From: Cyprinodon diabolis
Taxonomy: Eukaryota > Chordata > Actinopteri > Cyprinodontiformes > Cyprinodontidae
Length of the DNA: 64,000 nt
Assembly: GCA_030533445.1 (NCBI GenBank)
Contig: CM060081.1
Location: 2,572,315-2,636,314 of the forward strand
Direction: 5' to 3'
Part shown: positions 1-12,000 of the stretch, piece by piece
Layout of the letters: each line of letters begins with the position of its first letter
Position numbering within the stretch: the first letter of the stretch is position 1
Translations under genes and position numbers: made by a program
The notes under the pieces: generated by a model
Told to the model about the DNA's origin: nothing
Database searches by the model: none
The model's input: only the letters and a program-made list of their open reading frames with translations

Positions 1-834
1 GCACTGCTGATGCAGAGCGCTATGATCACTCCTCTGAAACAGTTTATTAACGCCTAAATTAACTTCAAATGTAGAAACCTGCCGGCAGAATATGTTGGCT
101 TTTATTATCCTGCTGCCTGCAGTTTGTAGCACAGACCTGAAAAACGCTAACATCTACTTCCAGCCGCTACCAACAGGAGGGGAAAACCCCCAAGAGGCGA
201 GCGGGCCTGAGGCAGCTGCTGCTGGGGATTCCCAGTGACAGCGCAGCGCCGGTATGTGGGGGTCTGAGCGGCTCCCACAGAGAAATAATCTTTGAAGGCA
301 GGATGGTAATCTGGATGAACTGACTGCACAGACCATGTTTTCAGGAGGACTTTCTCACTTCAACATAGGTTCTAACTACTTTTAAGACAGGTATGGGGCA
401 TTGCAGGCTAACACAGAAGCCAAACGGCCCCCATTCCAAAGGGCTGGACCCGTTCATCTGTTTCTATTTGCATGTTTTCTAAACTAAAACAAGGCTTTGT
501 TGGGCTACTGGATAAAACCTGGAACTCAACGCTATTTCTGACATTTTGAATTGAAAAAGCTTCCTGGATGGGAAGAGAAACGTCTTCAAACTTGGAAACA
601 AAGTCCAGAGGATTGTTTCTAACTTTTTTGGAATGGCAATTCTGAACTGGAAATGTCGTCATCGAAGGAAGTACTTTTCATTTTTCTCTAATGAAAACTA
701 TTAACCTAAAGATTAATGGTGGGAACATAAGGTAACATTTGCTTGATTTAATTTACACACACTAAACATGTCCACCTAGAAAATTAGAATGGTATAGGCT
801 GCCATAATAAAGCAACTGACTATATGAGAATATA
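1..834. other. Intergenic stretch, no gene seen
   Basis: No open frame here resembles a protein I recognise; the short frames near 147-336 and 408-662 have no domain and no plausible splice context. The only structured part is a dispersed-repeat copy at about 470-650, listed separately. The stretch ends at the TA dinucleotide (833-834) that forms the left target site of the Tc1-like element. Confidence 0.6.
470..650 (+). repeat. Dispersed repeat family A, copy 1
   Basis: The segment beginning catgttttctaaactaaaac and containing the core attgaaaaagcttcctgg recurs at 33690-33815 (+), 47570-47757 (-) and 48095-48176 (+). The copies diverge by scattered substitutions and short deletions, so this is an old interspersed family. 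It contains a small inverted repeat (gcttcc / ggaagc) around the core. I cannot assign it to a superfamily; fish Penelope-like or LINE-associated sequence is possible. Confidence 0.6.
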
Positions 835-2082
835 CACTATATTGCCAAAAGTATTTGCTCACCTGCCTTGACTCACATATGAGCTTAAGTGACATCCCGT
901 TCCTAATCCATAGGGTTCAATATGACGTCGGTCCACCCTTTGCAGCTAGAACAGCTTCAACTCTTCTGGGAAGGCTGTCCACAAGGTTTAGGAGTGTGTT
1001 TATGGGAATTTTTGACCATTCTTCCAGAAGCGCATTTGTGAGGTCGCACACTGATGTTGGACGAGAAGGCCTGGCTCTCAGTCTCCGCTCTAATTCATCC
1101 CAAAGGTGTTCTATCGGGTTGAGGTCAGGACTCTGTGCAGGCCAGTCAAGTTCATCCACACCAGACTCTGTCATCCATGTCTTTATGGACCTTGCTTTGT
1201 GCACTGGTGCACAGTCATGTTGGAAGAGGAAGGGGCCAGCTCCAAACTGTTCCCACAAAGTTGGGAGCATGGAATTGTCCAAAATGTCTTGGTATGCTGA
1301 AGCATTCAGAGTTCCTTTCACTGGAACTAAGGGGCCAAGCCCAGCTCCTGAAAAACAACCCCACACCATAATCCCCCCTCCACCAAACTTTACACTTGGC
1401 ACAATGCAGTCAGACAAGTACCGTTCTCCTGGCAACCGCCAAACCCAGACCCGTCCATCAGATTGCCAGATGGAGAAGCGCGATTCGTCACTCCAGAGAA
1501 CGCGTCTCCACTGCTCTAGAGTCCAGTGGCGGCGTGCTTTACACCACCGCATCCGACGCTTTGCATTGCACTTGGTTATGTATGGCTTGGATGCAGCTGC
1601 TCGACCATGGAAACCCATTCCATGAAGCTCTCTGCGCACTGTTCTTGAGCTAATCTGAAGGCCACATGAAGTTTGGAGGTCTGTAGTGATTGACTCTGCA
1701 GAAAGTTGGCGACCTCTTCGCACTATGCGCTTCAGCATCCGCTGACCCCGCTCCGTCAGTTTACGTGGCCTACCACTTCGTGGCTGAGTTGCTGTCGTTC
1801 CCAAACACTTCCATTTTCTTATAATACAGCTGACAGTTGACTGTGGAATATTTAGGAGCGAGGAAATTTCACGACTGGATTTGTTGCACAGGTGGCATCC
1901 TATCACAGTTCCACGCTGGAATTCACTGAGCTCCTGAGAGCGACCCATTCTTTCACAAATGTTTGTAAAAACAGTCTGCATGCCTAGGTGCTTGAATTTA
2001 TACACCTGTGGCCATGGAAGTGATTGGAACACCTGATTCCAATAATTTGGATGGGTGAGCAAATACTTTTGGCAATATAGTG
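835..2082 (-). mobile_element. Full-length Tc1/mariner-type DNA transposon
   Basis: The 1.25-kb element is bounded by terminal inverted repeats. The left end cactatattgccaaaagta at 835 is mirrored by tacttttggcaatatagtg ending at 2082. Both ends are flanked by TA (833-834 and 2083-2084), the target duplication expected for Tc1/mariner. It encodes one transposase on the minus strand whose frame is open from start to stop. Both ends, the target site and the coding frame are preserved, so this copy looks young or selectively intact. The terminal sequence matches, from memory, a Tc1 family widespread in fish. Confidence 0.95.
917..1948 (-). CDS. Tc1-like transposase, DD34E, apparently intact (343 aa)
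   Basis: This enzyme would excise and reinsert its own element by DDE-type cut-and-paste at TA sites in the nucleus. The frame stays open upstream to 2062, but I chose the start [10 protein letters not shown] at 1948 because Tc1 transposases usually begin just before the first helix-turn-helix and run about 340 aa. The N-terminal half has the paired-type HTH regions ([19 protein letters not shown]; then a GRPRK AT-hook-like linker at the junction of the two HTH domains). The catalytic core shows WSDESRF (first Asp), QHDCAPVHK (second Asp) and [13 protein letters not shown], with exactly 34 residues between the second Asp and the Glu, giving DD34E. No stop or frameshift interrupts it. Whether it is active cannot be read from sequence alone. 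Confidence 0.93.
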   Translation of the reverse strand: MGRSQELSEFQRGTVIGCHLCNKSSREISSLLNIPQSTVSCIIRKWKCLGTTATQPRSGRPRKLTERGQRMLKRIVRRGRQLSAESITTDLQTSCGLQISSRTVRRELHGMGFHGRAAASKPYITKCNAKRRMRWCKARRHWTLEQWRRVLWSDESRFSIWQSDGRVWVWRLPGERYLSDCIVPSVKFGGGGIMVWGCFSGAGLGPLVPVKGTLNASAYQDILDNSMLPTLWEQFGAGPFLFQHDCAPVHKARSIKTWMTESGVDELDWPAQSPDLNPIEHLWDELERRLRARPSRPTSVCDLTNALLEEWSKIPINTLLNLVDSLPRRVEAVLAAKGGPTSY

Positions 2083-2599
2083 TATGTTAGTGTTTTTAAT
2101 GGTGGTTGATTAAATTATTCCACTACAGGCAGATAAAGCAGATGAGAAAGCCTGGCTGTTAGCCTGGTCTGGAGCTAGCTAGCTGCACAGAGTGCATCAC
2201 CATGAGTTTTACTGAAACACACTTGAGCCTTAATTAGGCCGGGACATCTAGAAAATGATCTCTACTTATCTGTTTTTCTTTATTTTTATTGGCCCCAGAT
2301 TGGACAATCCTCTCAACTACAGTTTGGAAACCAAATATTTTTATTAATCTACTACTTTTTTGTAAATGAACATTTCTAAATGAAAAAAAAAAAAAAAGTT
2401 TGGGGGCCCACAATTAAAGATTTTCATTGGTGGAAACAAGTAAGCAGATGATTCCCTACTTTATGGTTGAAACATTTTGGAAGAAATTAGGCTTTTGGTT
2501 CATAGGGACCTCAGGGTAACATTTTGGATGAGTTAACTAAATAAACAGGACAGTTTTTCTACATAAATAAGATTAATAAAAAGCCAAACAGGAACAGAC

Positions 2600-2860
2600 C
2601 AGGTGAAGCTACTATGAGAAAAAGAGAGAGCAGAACGTTAGAGATTGAACTAACAGATTCTGCAGAGTGGGAGAATAGAGATAGAATGAAGCAGAATGAT
2701 GAAAAAGGGGTCCCTATGTCCTCCAGCAGTCTAAGCCTATAGCAGCAGAACTATAGAGATAGCTCAGGATAACCTGAGCCACTCTATAAGATTTATCAAA
2801 AAGGAACATTTTAAGCCTAGCCTTAAAAGTAGACGGTTAAAATTCATGAACCCATCTGGC
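2600..2860 (-). repeat. L2-type LINE 3' fragment
   Basis: About 260 bp matches the 3' part of the large LINE at 4018-6645 (its region near 4580-4810), including the shared strings ctaacagattctgcagagtg and aacctgagccactct. The same stretch recurs at 7500-7690 and 29905-30115. It covers only the end of the coding region and the 3' UTR and is a dead fragment. Confidence 0.8.
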
Positions 2861-4017
2861 TTCTCAGGCCTACCTGCTCAATTTTTTGTTGGACAAAAAA
2901 ATCAACTGTCACAGAAGATTCTGGAATTTCAAAAACATGGCTTTCACTGAGTTCAGCTGTCACAAAATCTTAACACATCTGAAGAAGGTTATATAAAATA
3001 CAAAGGAGTAAACTTTTGTATACTAAGTAAAACAAATGTATTTATTTTAATTCTTTTACCACAAATGATATGAGATCAGACGTCTGCGAGAATCTTCTGT
3101 AGCTCACACTGACCAGTGCGGTGCTGTTTCCCAGAGGATGGTCTCTTTACTACCAGTGTGCTCTTAATTTAGACTTTCCTCTCCAGTTACAGGCAGTTAT
3201 TTTAAGCAGGTATGTTCAGAGGCTGTTAAAGAGTCCAGCTGTCGCAGTAGTGAGACTCACCCCCTCTTTTATCAACAACCAGGCGTAATGATTTCACAGA
3301 AGTTACGCTAATGCAGATGTTTGATATCAGATCTCTGCACTTTAGGAATTAGTCAATCAGTAGTTTCTGTTAAGGATATAGAAAAAGAACATTCTTTAAT
3401 TTGATAAATCTCTTCAAAGGCCTCTCTGCTCCAGGCATCTTATACTTAAAAGGGACATTTTAGTAAATTGGTAGGTTTGTTATTGAATTAATATCCAGGT
3501 TATTCTGATAGTAATAACTGAGCTTTAAGGTTTATGTTTCCTTCTTTGTGCAGCATCTAACTGTAATTTAGCGGCATATAGCGACATAGAGTGGTTTAAA
3601 AAAATAACTTATTTGATTGATCACAACTTTTAACAGTTGATTTATTTTCCCTTAATCCTTATTTTAGAGAAGGAGGGATTAAGAATCAAAGAACATGTCT
3701 GTTGGGTGAAATACATGGTGCTGAATACTTTCAAAGCATTAAAACATTTACAATGAATAAATCATAAAATAAAACAACTGATTAACCTCTTAACATCCAC
3801 CTCATTTTGGGAAATCCTCGCGTATTTTGCATACCCAAATGGAAAAGCAAATAATTTAGGAACTGTAAGCCCAAACTACATGTGCAGTACAGTATTTGAA
3901 AGCTAACACCCTCTAGTTTCCTAATATATAAATTAAAATTGGGTGACTTGAACACAGACCAACCTGCATCAGTTTAAACACGACTCAAAGTTGTTGTTTT
4001 TTTTTTTCTCAGAAATC
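2861..4017. other. AT-rich intergenic DNA, nothing identified
   Basis: I see no exon, gene or clear repeat structure in this 1.1-kb stretch beyond short A/T runs. It separates the small L2 fragment from the 3' end of the larger L2 copy. Confidence 0.5.
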
Positions 4018-4755
4018 CATCCATTATTCAATTCAATTTCAATTCAGTTTATTTATATAGCGCCAAATTCACAACACATGTCATCTCAAGGCACTTTACA
4101 GTTCAACCAGATCATACAGTCAAATTGATACAAAGTTTTCTATCTAAGGAAAACCAGTTGATTGCATTGACTCATTGACTCAAATACAATCCCTCACACT
4201 AAGCATGCCTGTAGCGACAGTGGAGAGGAAAAACTCCCTTTTAACAGGAAGAAACCTCCAGCAGAACCAGGCTCAGTGTGAGCGGCCATCTGCTGAGGCC
4301 GACTGGGGTTCAAGGAGACAGAAGCAGAAATACAAAAAGCAGCTGTAAAAGGCGGCCCCGTCCAGGAAACACACAGCCAGGCAGACGAGCTCCAAGGCAG
4401 CTCCCATGCCAGAGGATGAAGAGAGCACATCCACCCAGCCACGGCCAGAGAAACAGGACCACACCTGAAGACAGGCCGATCTCCAACATCTACAAACAAG
4501 GGTGTTGATGGAAGCAGCACAGCTGATGTTTCTTTCCTGGATGACGTCACAGCCAAACAGGAACAGACGAGGCAAAGCTACTCTGAGGAAAAGCAGAGAG
4601 AGCAGAAGGTTAGATATTGAACTAACAGATTCTGCAGAATAGGAGAACAGAGAGAGAATGAAGCAGAATGATGAAATGGGGGTCCCTATGTCCTCCAAAA
4701 GTCCAGGCCTATAGCAGCATAACTTTAAAGACAGCTCAGGATAACCTGAGCCACC

Positions 4756-5526
4756 CTAACTATAAGCTTTATCAAAAAGGAAAGTTTTAAGCCTAGCCTT
4801 AAAAGTAGACAGGGTGTCTGCCTCACGGACTAAAACTGGTAGTTGGTTCCACAGTAGAGGAGCCTGATAACTAAAAGATCTGCCTCCCATTCTACTTTTA
4901 GAAATTCTAGGAACCACTAGTAAACCTGCAGATTGAGAGCGAAGTGCTCTGTTAGGAACATAAGGAACAATCAGATCTCTGATATCAGATGGAGCTTGGC
5001 CATTTAAGGCTTTATATGTGAGAAGGAGGATTTTAAATTCAATTCTTGATTTAACAGGAAGCCAATGAAGAGAAGCCAGGATAGGAGAGATATGATCTCT
5101 CTTTTTCATTTTCATCAGAACTCTGGCTGCAGCATTTTGGATCAGCTGAAGGCTTTTAACTACAGTTTGTGGACTTCCTGATAGTAAAGAATTACAATAG
5201 TCCAGCCTTGAAGTAACAAATGCATGGACTAGTTTCTCAGCATCACCCCTGGACAGGAGATTGCTCATTTTTGCAATATTCCTCAGATGAAAGAAGGAAA
5301 TTCTAGAAACCTCTTTGATATGGGATTTAAATGACATGTCCTGATCAAAAATAACACCAAGATTTTTTACTTTATTATCTGAAATCAGTTTAATCCCATC
5401 CAAATGAAGTGACTGACTAATCAGCTTCTTTTTCAGAGACTCTGGTCCAAAGACTATAACTTCTGTTTTGTCTGCATTCAGAAGCAGAAAGTTAAGAGTC
5501 ATCCAGGTTTTTATGTCTTCAGACAT
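4756..5526 (-). pseudogene. L2-type LINE ORF, C-terminal part (256 codons)
   Basis: This is the continuation of the reverse-transcriptase polyprotein after a frameshift and small deletion near 5520-5550. It contains the thumb-region motif LLLNADKTEVIVFGPE and the conserved C-terminal block [20 protein letters not shown] that ends LINE proteins of this group, followed by a stop at 4756. The same C-terminal block is encoded at 30052-30693 and in the smaller fragments, which gives an internal reference for dating the copies. Confidence 0.85.
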
Positions 5527-6634
5527 GCCTGTAATCTATGTAATGGGTTAGCTTCATCTGGATTATAGACAGATATAGCTGGGTATCATCAGCATAACAG
5601 TGGAAATTAATCCCATGCTGTCTAATAACTCTACCAATTGGGAGCATGTATAAAGTAAAGAGAATTGGTCCTAGCACTGATCCCTGTGGTACTCCACAGG
5701 TAACCTTTGAGCATGAGGAAGATCTATCATTAACATAAACAAACTGAATTCGATCAGATAGATAAGATTTAAACCAGTCTAGTGCTGTTCCTTTAATTCC
5801 AACAAAATATTCAAGTCTTTCTAAAAGAATATTATGATCAACTGGATCAAATGCAGCACTAAGATCCAACAGGACGAGCACAGATACAAGTCCATTATCT
5901 GAGGCCATGAGAATATCATTAGTGACTTTCACCAGAGCTGTTTCAGTGCTATGATGAGCTCTAAAGCCAGACTGAAACTCTTCAAAAAGTTCATTATGGT
6001 GTAAGTGGTCGCAAACCTGTTTGGCAACTACTTTCTCAAGAATTTTGGATAAGAAAGGAAGATTGGATATAGGTCTATAATTAACCAAGTCATCTGGGTC
6101 AAGAGACGGTTTCTTAAGCAGAGGTTTAATTACAGCAACCTTAAAAGCTTTAGGTACATATCCCTGTAACAGAGATAGATTAATCACATCTAAAATGGAG
6201 GAGGAGATCAAAGGGAATACCTCCTTAAATAACCTGGTTGGAACTGGATCTAACATACAAGTTGAAGGCTTAGATGAAGACAATAATTTTGCTAATTCAG
6301 AAAGTTCAACTGGATCAAAGCAGTCTAAACCCGGTTCAGATTCCATGACTACCTCAGGTACAATCGTGGATAGAGGAGTGCTTATGATCTTATTTTTAAT
6401 AAGATCAATCTTATTTATAAAGAATCCCATAAAATCATTGCTGCTAAGAGCAGGTGGAATGGACGGTTCAACAGAGCTTTGGCTCTGGGTGAGTTTGGCA
6501 ACTGTATTAAAAAGAAATCTAGGATTATTCTTATTCTCCTCTATTAATGAGAAGAAGTATGCTGCTCTTGCTTTACAAAGGGTCCTCTTATACAGCAACA
6601 TTATCTGACACGCTTGTCCCGAGTGGGGTTGCAA
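5519..6634 (-). pseudogene. L2-type reverse transcriptase, N-terminal part (about 371 codons)
   Basis: This frame carries most of the RT palm and fingers of the [22 protein letters not shown] is the conserved region before motif [14 protein letters not shown] is motif A with its catalytic Asp, [17 protein letters not shown] is motif B, and [12 protein letters not shown] is motif C with the two catalytic Asp. Motif A has Pro where the common form has Thr (DTVDH). The frame then runs off into unrelated residues and stops, while the continuation lies in another frame at 4756-5526, so this copy is disabled. Family assignment to L2 rather than another CR1-group clade comes from recollection. Confidence 0.85.
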
Positions 6635-6645
6635 GGGGTGCTGGT

Positions 6646-7024
6646 GCCTATCTCCAGCTGTCTATTCTCAGAAATTATAGGTCATTCTTGAGAAAAAGCA
6701 GGTTTTATTGTATTATATTTGTTCTAAATCATGTCAACCACAAATGCAGAACATTTCAGAGCTCTAGCTATAACAGTTCCAGAGCTGTGGGGTTTGGAAC
6801 TGTTGGTGTCAGCTTAGAGCTGCGGCACAATGGCTCCACCTGCTGGTAAAAAGTTTACAGGTGGAATTTTATGTGTTCTGAATTTTTAGAGGTTAAACAT
6901 CAAGCTCCTAATATAATAAGCTGGGCCCCCACCCTTAGGATTTTAGTTAACGCCAGTGTTTTCATCATTGGGAATGCATGCTGGGATGTTAAATCCCATC
7001 AGCTTTCCTGTCAGGGTCACAGGC
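6646..7024. other. Intergenic DNA, nothing identified
   Basis: About 380 bp between the LINE and the THAP-like remnant. No exon or convincing repeat end was found. The phrase gctccacctgctggtaaa near 6832 resembles ends of fish interspersed repeats, but I could not delimit one. Confidence 0.4.
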
Positions 7025-7435
7025 ACTGATCTCTATTTATTCACTGGATTGCTGATTGGCCGAAAAAGTGAAGCCACTGTCCGCCATCTTGGTACTCCCC
7101 ACTCCCACAGAGAAACGAAGTAAAATGCCTCCCTGTGCAGCATCTGGCTGCTAAAACCAGCAGTTTTCTGTCTGCAGGAAGATGTTCCACAGGTCATTTC
7201 CCAGTCATATATATATATATATATATTTTTTTTTTTGCGTGCATTACCAGACATGTAAAATGTAATTACCATAATAATGTAATAAATACATGCATATTAC
7301 AAGTACTTCAGCTAAACAATTTAGCACTTTTGGCTCATCTCTATTATTCTGCTCCATCAACATTAATTTCATTGTGATGAATTTGTATAATATTTTATAT
7401 TACATGATTTATAGACTTCATAATGACTATGCGAT
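7025..7435 (+). mobile_element. P-element/THAP-like non-autonomous remnant, copy 1
   Basis: The segment starting near gatctctatttattcactgg is repeated in inverted orientation at 12080-12260, and its distal part near 7370-7440 matches 10840-10940. It includes a short coding remnant at 7125 that reads MPPCAASGC, then a stop, then a frame with FHRSFP. The MPP-CxxxxC start followed by FHR-FP is what one expects of an eroded THAP domain as found at the N terminus of P-element transposases; this is inference from a very short match. An (AT)n run interrupts it at about 7207-7227. Confidence 0.45.
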
Positions 7436-7499
7436 GTGATAGACCTATTTTTTTTGACTCTTCAGCAATCCCTCACACTAATCATGTGTGAGGGACCAT

Positions 7500-7690
7500 A
7501 TGAAGCTACTATGAGAAAAAGCAGAGAGAGCAGAACGTTAGAGATTGAACTAACAGATTCTGCAGAGTGGGAGAATAGAGATAGAATGAAGCAGAAAGAT
7601 GAAAAAGGGGTCCCTATGTCCTCCAGCAGTCTAAGCCTATAGCAGCAGAACTATAGAGATAGCTCAGGATAACCTGAGCCACTCTAACTA
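7500..7690 (-). repeat. L2-type LINE 3' fragment
   Basis: This is near-identical to 2610-2800 and 29905-30060, with the same run from the gagattgaactaacagatt string to the aacctgagccactctaacta string. It sits directly against the THAP-like remnant. Confidence 0.75.
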
Positions 7691-8059
7691 GAAGCTTCAT
7701 TAAAAAAATGAAACTGGTTCTAATCTATTAGAAGATTAGAAGCAGTTCCTCTTTCTTTGCAATAACTGCTCTTCCCACCTCATGTGCTGATGTCTAAATC
7801 CTCATAAGGATTAAAAAAGAGGAACGTGTGTCTACATGTGAGCGCCTGGTTACTTTTCATCACAACACGAAAGCAATCACCTGCTTCATGTCCTCCAAAT
7901 TCCTAGCATCACTTGAAACCAAAGAGAAATAAACGACACAGGTAGCAGTCAGTTTATTATGGAAATCTGTCCTCAGATCAAAAATGTGAACTCAACATTT
8001 TTAGTTTTGAATATTTTAAAGTAAAAATCTAGGCTCTGGTGTATATAAGTAGTGCAAAG

Positions 8060-8385
8060 GCATATTAGGCCTGTTTAAAACAAATTGGAATTTATATGAT
8101 TGAGTTTAAAGTATTAACAAAAATAAACACGCACATTTATGAGTAAAGACAGCCAAATTTACGAGAATGTAACCATGCACACTTAGAAGGAAACATGTAG
8201 CAAATATACGAGAATAAATTGTTTTTCTCTTAAATTTATGAGTTTTTCTTATTAATTTGCCACTTTTTTTTCTATATATGTATGTTCCAATTTTGTAAAT
8301 CTTCGTCTATTTTCGCAAATGTCCCACTTTAAACTCAAACATTTGAACTGTATTTGTTTTTCGTCTCTGAATGGCCCTGATAAGC
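8060..8385. repeat. Dispersed repeat family D, copy 1 (MITE-like)
   Basis: It begins near attaggcctgtttaaa and ends near tgaatggccctgataa, which are rough inverted complements of each other. Between them lie AT-rich alternations of tttatgagtaaa and acgagaatgtaa type. A second, longer copy with the same organisation is at about 62490-63060, ending taaatggccctaatac. No coding potential; probably a non-autonomous DNA element whose superfamily I cannot fix. Confidence 0.5.
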
Positions 8386-8920
8386 CTTCATAAAGTAGAG
8401 AGTTTCATATCTAAACTTTCCTTTTGTTCCAGTGAGTCCACCAGGCGTCTATGGCAAGGTATTTGTCCATTCATTCTGAACAATATTTACCACAAATTTG
8501 AACAGTATTTTATGGATGTTTTATTTGGAATTACAGAATATAGAAAAGAGCTGACCATGTCTTTTTATGTATGCTTCTGTGGGCCAAACTTTATATCCAT
8601 AAATGTAAAATTACTAGGACTAAACCCTTGTGTATTTCTTTGTTAAAGGAAGCAATTATTTATTTCTCTACATTATCCTCTTCCAAGAACAAAAAGGCTG
8701 TTAAAACTTTATGTCTATGCTCTAAATTCCAAATATTTATGTAATCCATTTATATGCGTCTATGTCTTCACTTTACTATTTTTACGTTTATTCAGTTATT
8801 CTTTATTATTACTACTATTTTTGTTCAAACCCCTAAAGATTCTTTGAAAATTGTACTTATATCTTCTTATAGTACAAAATTATTTATTAAAGCTTAAAAA
8901 AAAAAAAAAAAAAAAAAAAC
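8386..8920 (+). mobile_element. L1-type LINE 3' end with poly(A) tail
   Basis: The short frame at 8371-8646 contains residues ICPFILNNIYHKFEQYFMDV, which resemble the C-terminal tail of fish L1/Tx1-group ORF2 proteins in composition and position. The segment ends in a run of about 22 A at 8897-8919, consistent with a reverse-transcribed transcript inserted in plus orientation. It is severely 5' truncated. It could instead be the tail of an unrelated processed transcript. Confidence 0.45.
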
Positions 8921-8984
8921 TTTCCAAAGAATAACTCAGATTTCTGGCTTAACGTGTGGGTGAGGAGCACCTGAACGCCTCTCG

Positions 8985-9065
8985 CCGCTTCAGAACGCGC
9001 GCGCACAGGAAGTTCCTGTCCTATCGGGAACGCGAACCATGACGTAAGCTGCTTGCCGCGCAGCG
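8985..9065 (+). promoter_or_regulatory. atxn7l2: Putative atxn7l2 promoter / 5' UTR (CpG-rich, no TATA box seen)
   Basis: The sequence switches abruptly from AT-rich repeats to CpG-rich DNA about 80 bp before the start codon. It contains an ETS-type palindrome aggaagttcct at 9007-9017 and a CRE/ATF-type tgacgtaa at 9040-9047. I see no TATA box. The CpG-rich stretch continues through exon 1. The transcription start cannot be fixed from sequence. Confidence 0.6.
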
Positions 9066-12000
9066 ATGATGGCGGTGCGTGAACGCGCAGTTAAAGCAAT
9101 GGCTGCTGTGGATCGGCGGGTACCTAGCCTCGATGAATTCGTGGGTCAGAGCTGGACTGCCTTGGCGGACTGGGCCGGAGTGACGGCGGCAGACGGTGAG
9201 GAACCTCCCCGGCTCCAACATTAGCTGGTCTGGAGCCTGGTAACCGGCCCGCCGCGGCTATTTTTCCTCTAAACGGATGGCAGAAGTTCCCATGTTACCC
9301 AAACAAAGACCCTGCCGGGTCCTAGTGCTGGGTGGGTAACAGCTTCTGCTACATCCACAGTCTGGAGGAAAAGCAGCCCTAATAGAAAGTCAAACATCAG
9401 TGCCGTGGGGTGTGTCGCTTTGCGGCCGTAGAGCAAGCTGCCGGCCGGGCGGCCGGCCAGCCGGGGCTTCGGCTGGTTGGTGGGTTAGCAGGCTGGCAGC
9501 AGGAGCAGCACAGCGGAAGGAAGCTAGTCCCGCTGGCCGGGCGAACTACTACTCACCCCGGCAAGCTAAGCTAGCCCGCTCCGCTGCTACCCGGCGGTTA
9601 GCCTGAGCATGCTAATGCTAAGGCTAGCAGGGGGTGATGGAGGAGGAGGAGTCTGATGCTGTTAGCAGACGGTCCTCCAAGCCTGTCTCTGCTGCCGGGG
9701 AATCCTTCCACCTCCATCAGCATCCGTCCATCCATGTCAGGCCAGAGGTCCAGCTGAACCAGCAGCTCCAGCTATCACCTGAAAAACCCTCCCTGAAGCA
9801 TGGAGTCAAGCTGCCTGCTCGACCATTTATGTAACAACCTGCAGGGATTTGTGAAAATGTGCATGGATGAGAACCAAACCATCCATTTTACACTTTGATC
9901 ATTTGTTCCAGGAGCTGAAGGGGAGGACTGCAGCAGAAATGGGAAGAAGGCAGCAGAGGCCATGTCGCTCAGTAAGGAGGGTAAGTCCCCAGCCAGGTTT
10001 CCTTCAGTCTGAGCTCACAGACCTTCAGCAACATCTGAGGAATTGACTCGGTTCCCCTCAGACCACACTTCCCATCCATGATCTGTACCTTTTCTTTTTG
10101 CCTTGTGATCAGACGCTCTGATCCACCTCATGAAGTGGATCAACAGCCGTAAGGTTGAAGGGTAAGGCAGGATGTAATGTCAGAAGGCAGGAGGAGCAGA
10201 AACATACCACAGGTGCAGACAGAGCCATGAAGGATCGGCGTGTGACGGGAGAAACCAGCAGAATCCGAATCACTGAGCATTTTGTTGTGGAAGTACTGAA
10301 TGTATTTGGAGAGCTGAGCCAGGTAGGGTCGCTTCATGATCCCCGCTGCTTGGACTGTACATGAGATGGACCAGCTAATCTAAGAGATACTAGAACCAAT
10401 CAATTAACTGATCAGCATTCAGGTCGTCCCGAGTTCATCTTGTTTTCTTCCGTTCCATCAGATGTATCTCATCTTCCACCATTTTCTGTCTATAAACACG
10501 TAAACCAGTAGCCACAAGTTTGATGTCATGATTTCTGTAATTCATTCAAAACCAGCAGGTCAGACAGAGATAAATGGAAACCAGTTAGAGCTCATGGTTC
10601 AGACCACTGATATGTGCCCGTTGGTAGTACAGGGTGGAGTGAAGCCATCGGCCGCCATATTGGTACTCCCTAGTTTGACCGGTTGCAATGTATAAAATCG
10701 GTGTGCTACAGCATCAAACCACGATGATGTTCTCGTTTTCAGGGGAACTTAAGACGTTTAAAATAAAGATAAAGTCATCACTTTGAAACACTCTGGCTGT
10801 TTCATAGCATTAGTAGATTAACTTAGAATAAAAAATAGGCCCATCACATTGCATTGTCATTATGAAGTCTATAAATCATGTAATATAACGTATTATACAA
10901 ATCCATCACAATATAAAGAATGTGTTAATGGAGCAGAATAATACAGATGAGCCAAAAGTGCTACAATGATGAACATGGAATATACATGGATTGATTACAC
11001 ACACATACAATTATATATATATAAATGTATATATTAGGCTCAAATGAGTTGCTTTTTTTCTGTCAAGAAAAAAAAAAATATATATATATATATATAATAT
11101 ACTAGGGATGGAGCGGTTTATGAAAACCGTCCAAACCGTTCGGTTCGACTGTCTCGGTTCGGTTCGCGTGGCGGTACTGCGACCAAAGCCAACCACCAGT
11201 AGTAAACAAGAAGAAGAAGAAGTGAAGCAGCGTAGCCGGGTGTAGCAGAAAAAAATCAGTTGTTGTGGAGAATTGTGTGGGAATGGCGAGTGGGAAAGAA
11301 CAGGAGTTGGAAGACGCGCCAGCAGCACTTTATAGGTCTGCTGTATGGGACCACTTTGCATTTAGAGTGACCTACGATGACGGCGGAAAGAAAGTTGTGG
11401 ATAAAAGTGCAACAGTGTGCAAGCATTGTGCAACACGTTTTGTTTATGCTAACAGCAACACGACCAACATGTCAGGCTAACCCCGAAATCCCACATACTC
11501 CGTAACACCTCGCCCCGCTGCGCTCCAGACCGGCTGCACAAAGCAAAGCCTGCAGCCTCCACTGTGGCTCCCGTCGCTCCGCTCTGAGTTCCTTGGAGAT
11601 CGTAGAGAGCAGCGCCATATGATTACATTCAAAGCGGCAAAACATGCGGAAATGATCAAGGGTTTCCGCGGATCATTAAAAATAATTATAATTCATTAAT
11701 TTTTTTGGCTTTTTTCATAAAAAATTTTTTTTTCATTAATTTTTATAATTTTCTATGATTTTTTTTATTTTTCGGTGTAACAATAAACATATACCGAACC
11801 GAAAACCGTGACCACGAAACCGTGAACCGAACCGAACTTTTTCAAATGAGAAATAGACCAAACGCTACAGGATCGACAGCCTCATCCACTGAATAAAGAA
11901 TTACTACATTAACATTTCACAGTGAATTACTTTGTATTTCCTCTACTTTCTATTTTCTAACATTAGACCCAGTGTCAGTGGCTAACTCCGTCAATGTCTT

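Larger units (their letters stand above)
4018..6645 (-). mobile_element. 5'-truncated L2/CR1-group LINE retrotransposon
   Basis: A 2.6-kb non-LTR element lies on the minus strand: the 3' UTR is at 4018-4755 and the reverse-transcriptase frame extends up to about 6634. The endonuclease domain that should precede the RT is absent, the usual result of incomplete target-primed reverse transcription. The RT frame is broken near 5520-5550, just after the YADD box. The 3' UTR block (for example the 20-bp string gcgacagtggagaggaaaaa) recurs at 49125-49215 and 59780-60035. Coding fragments recur at 29895-30700, 46960-47235, 58205-58360 and 63462-63850, so this family has seeded much of the window. Confidence 0.88.

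Noticed and set aside
855..1625. 256-codon frame on the plus strand across the Tc1 element
   Set aside because: It is antisense to the DD34E transposase and has no domain of its own.
9634..9834. Possible alternative first exon of atxn7l2 ([13 protein letters not shown] frame)
   Set aside because: The true start is in 9066-9195, which matches the ATXN7L2 N terminus. This frame has no donor joining in phase to exon 2 and no family resemblance.
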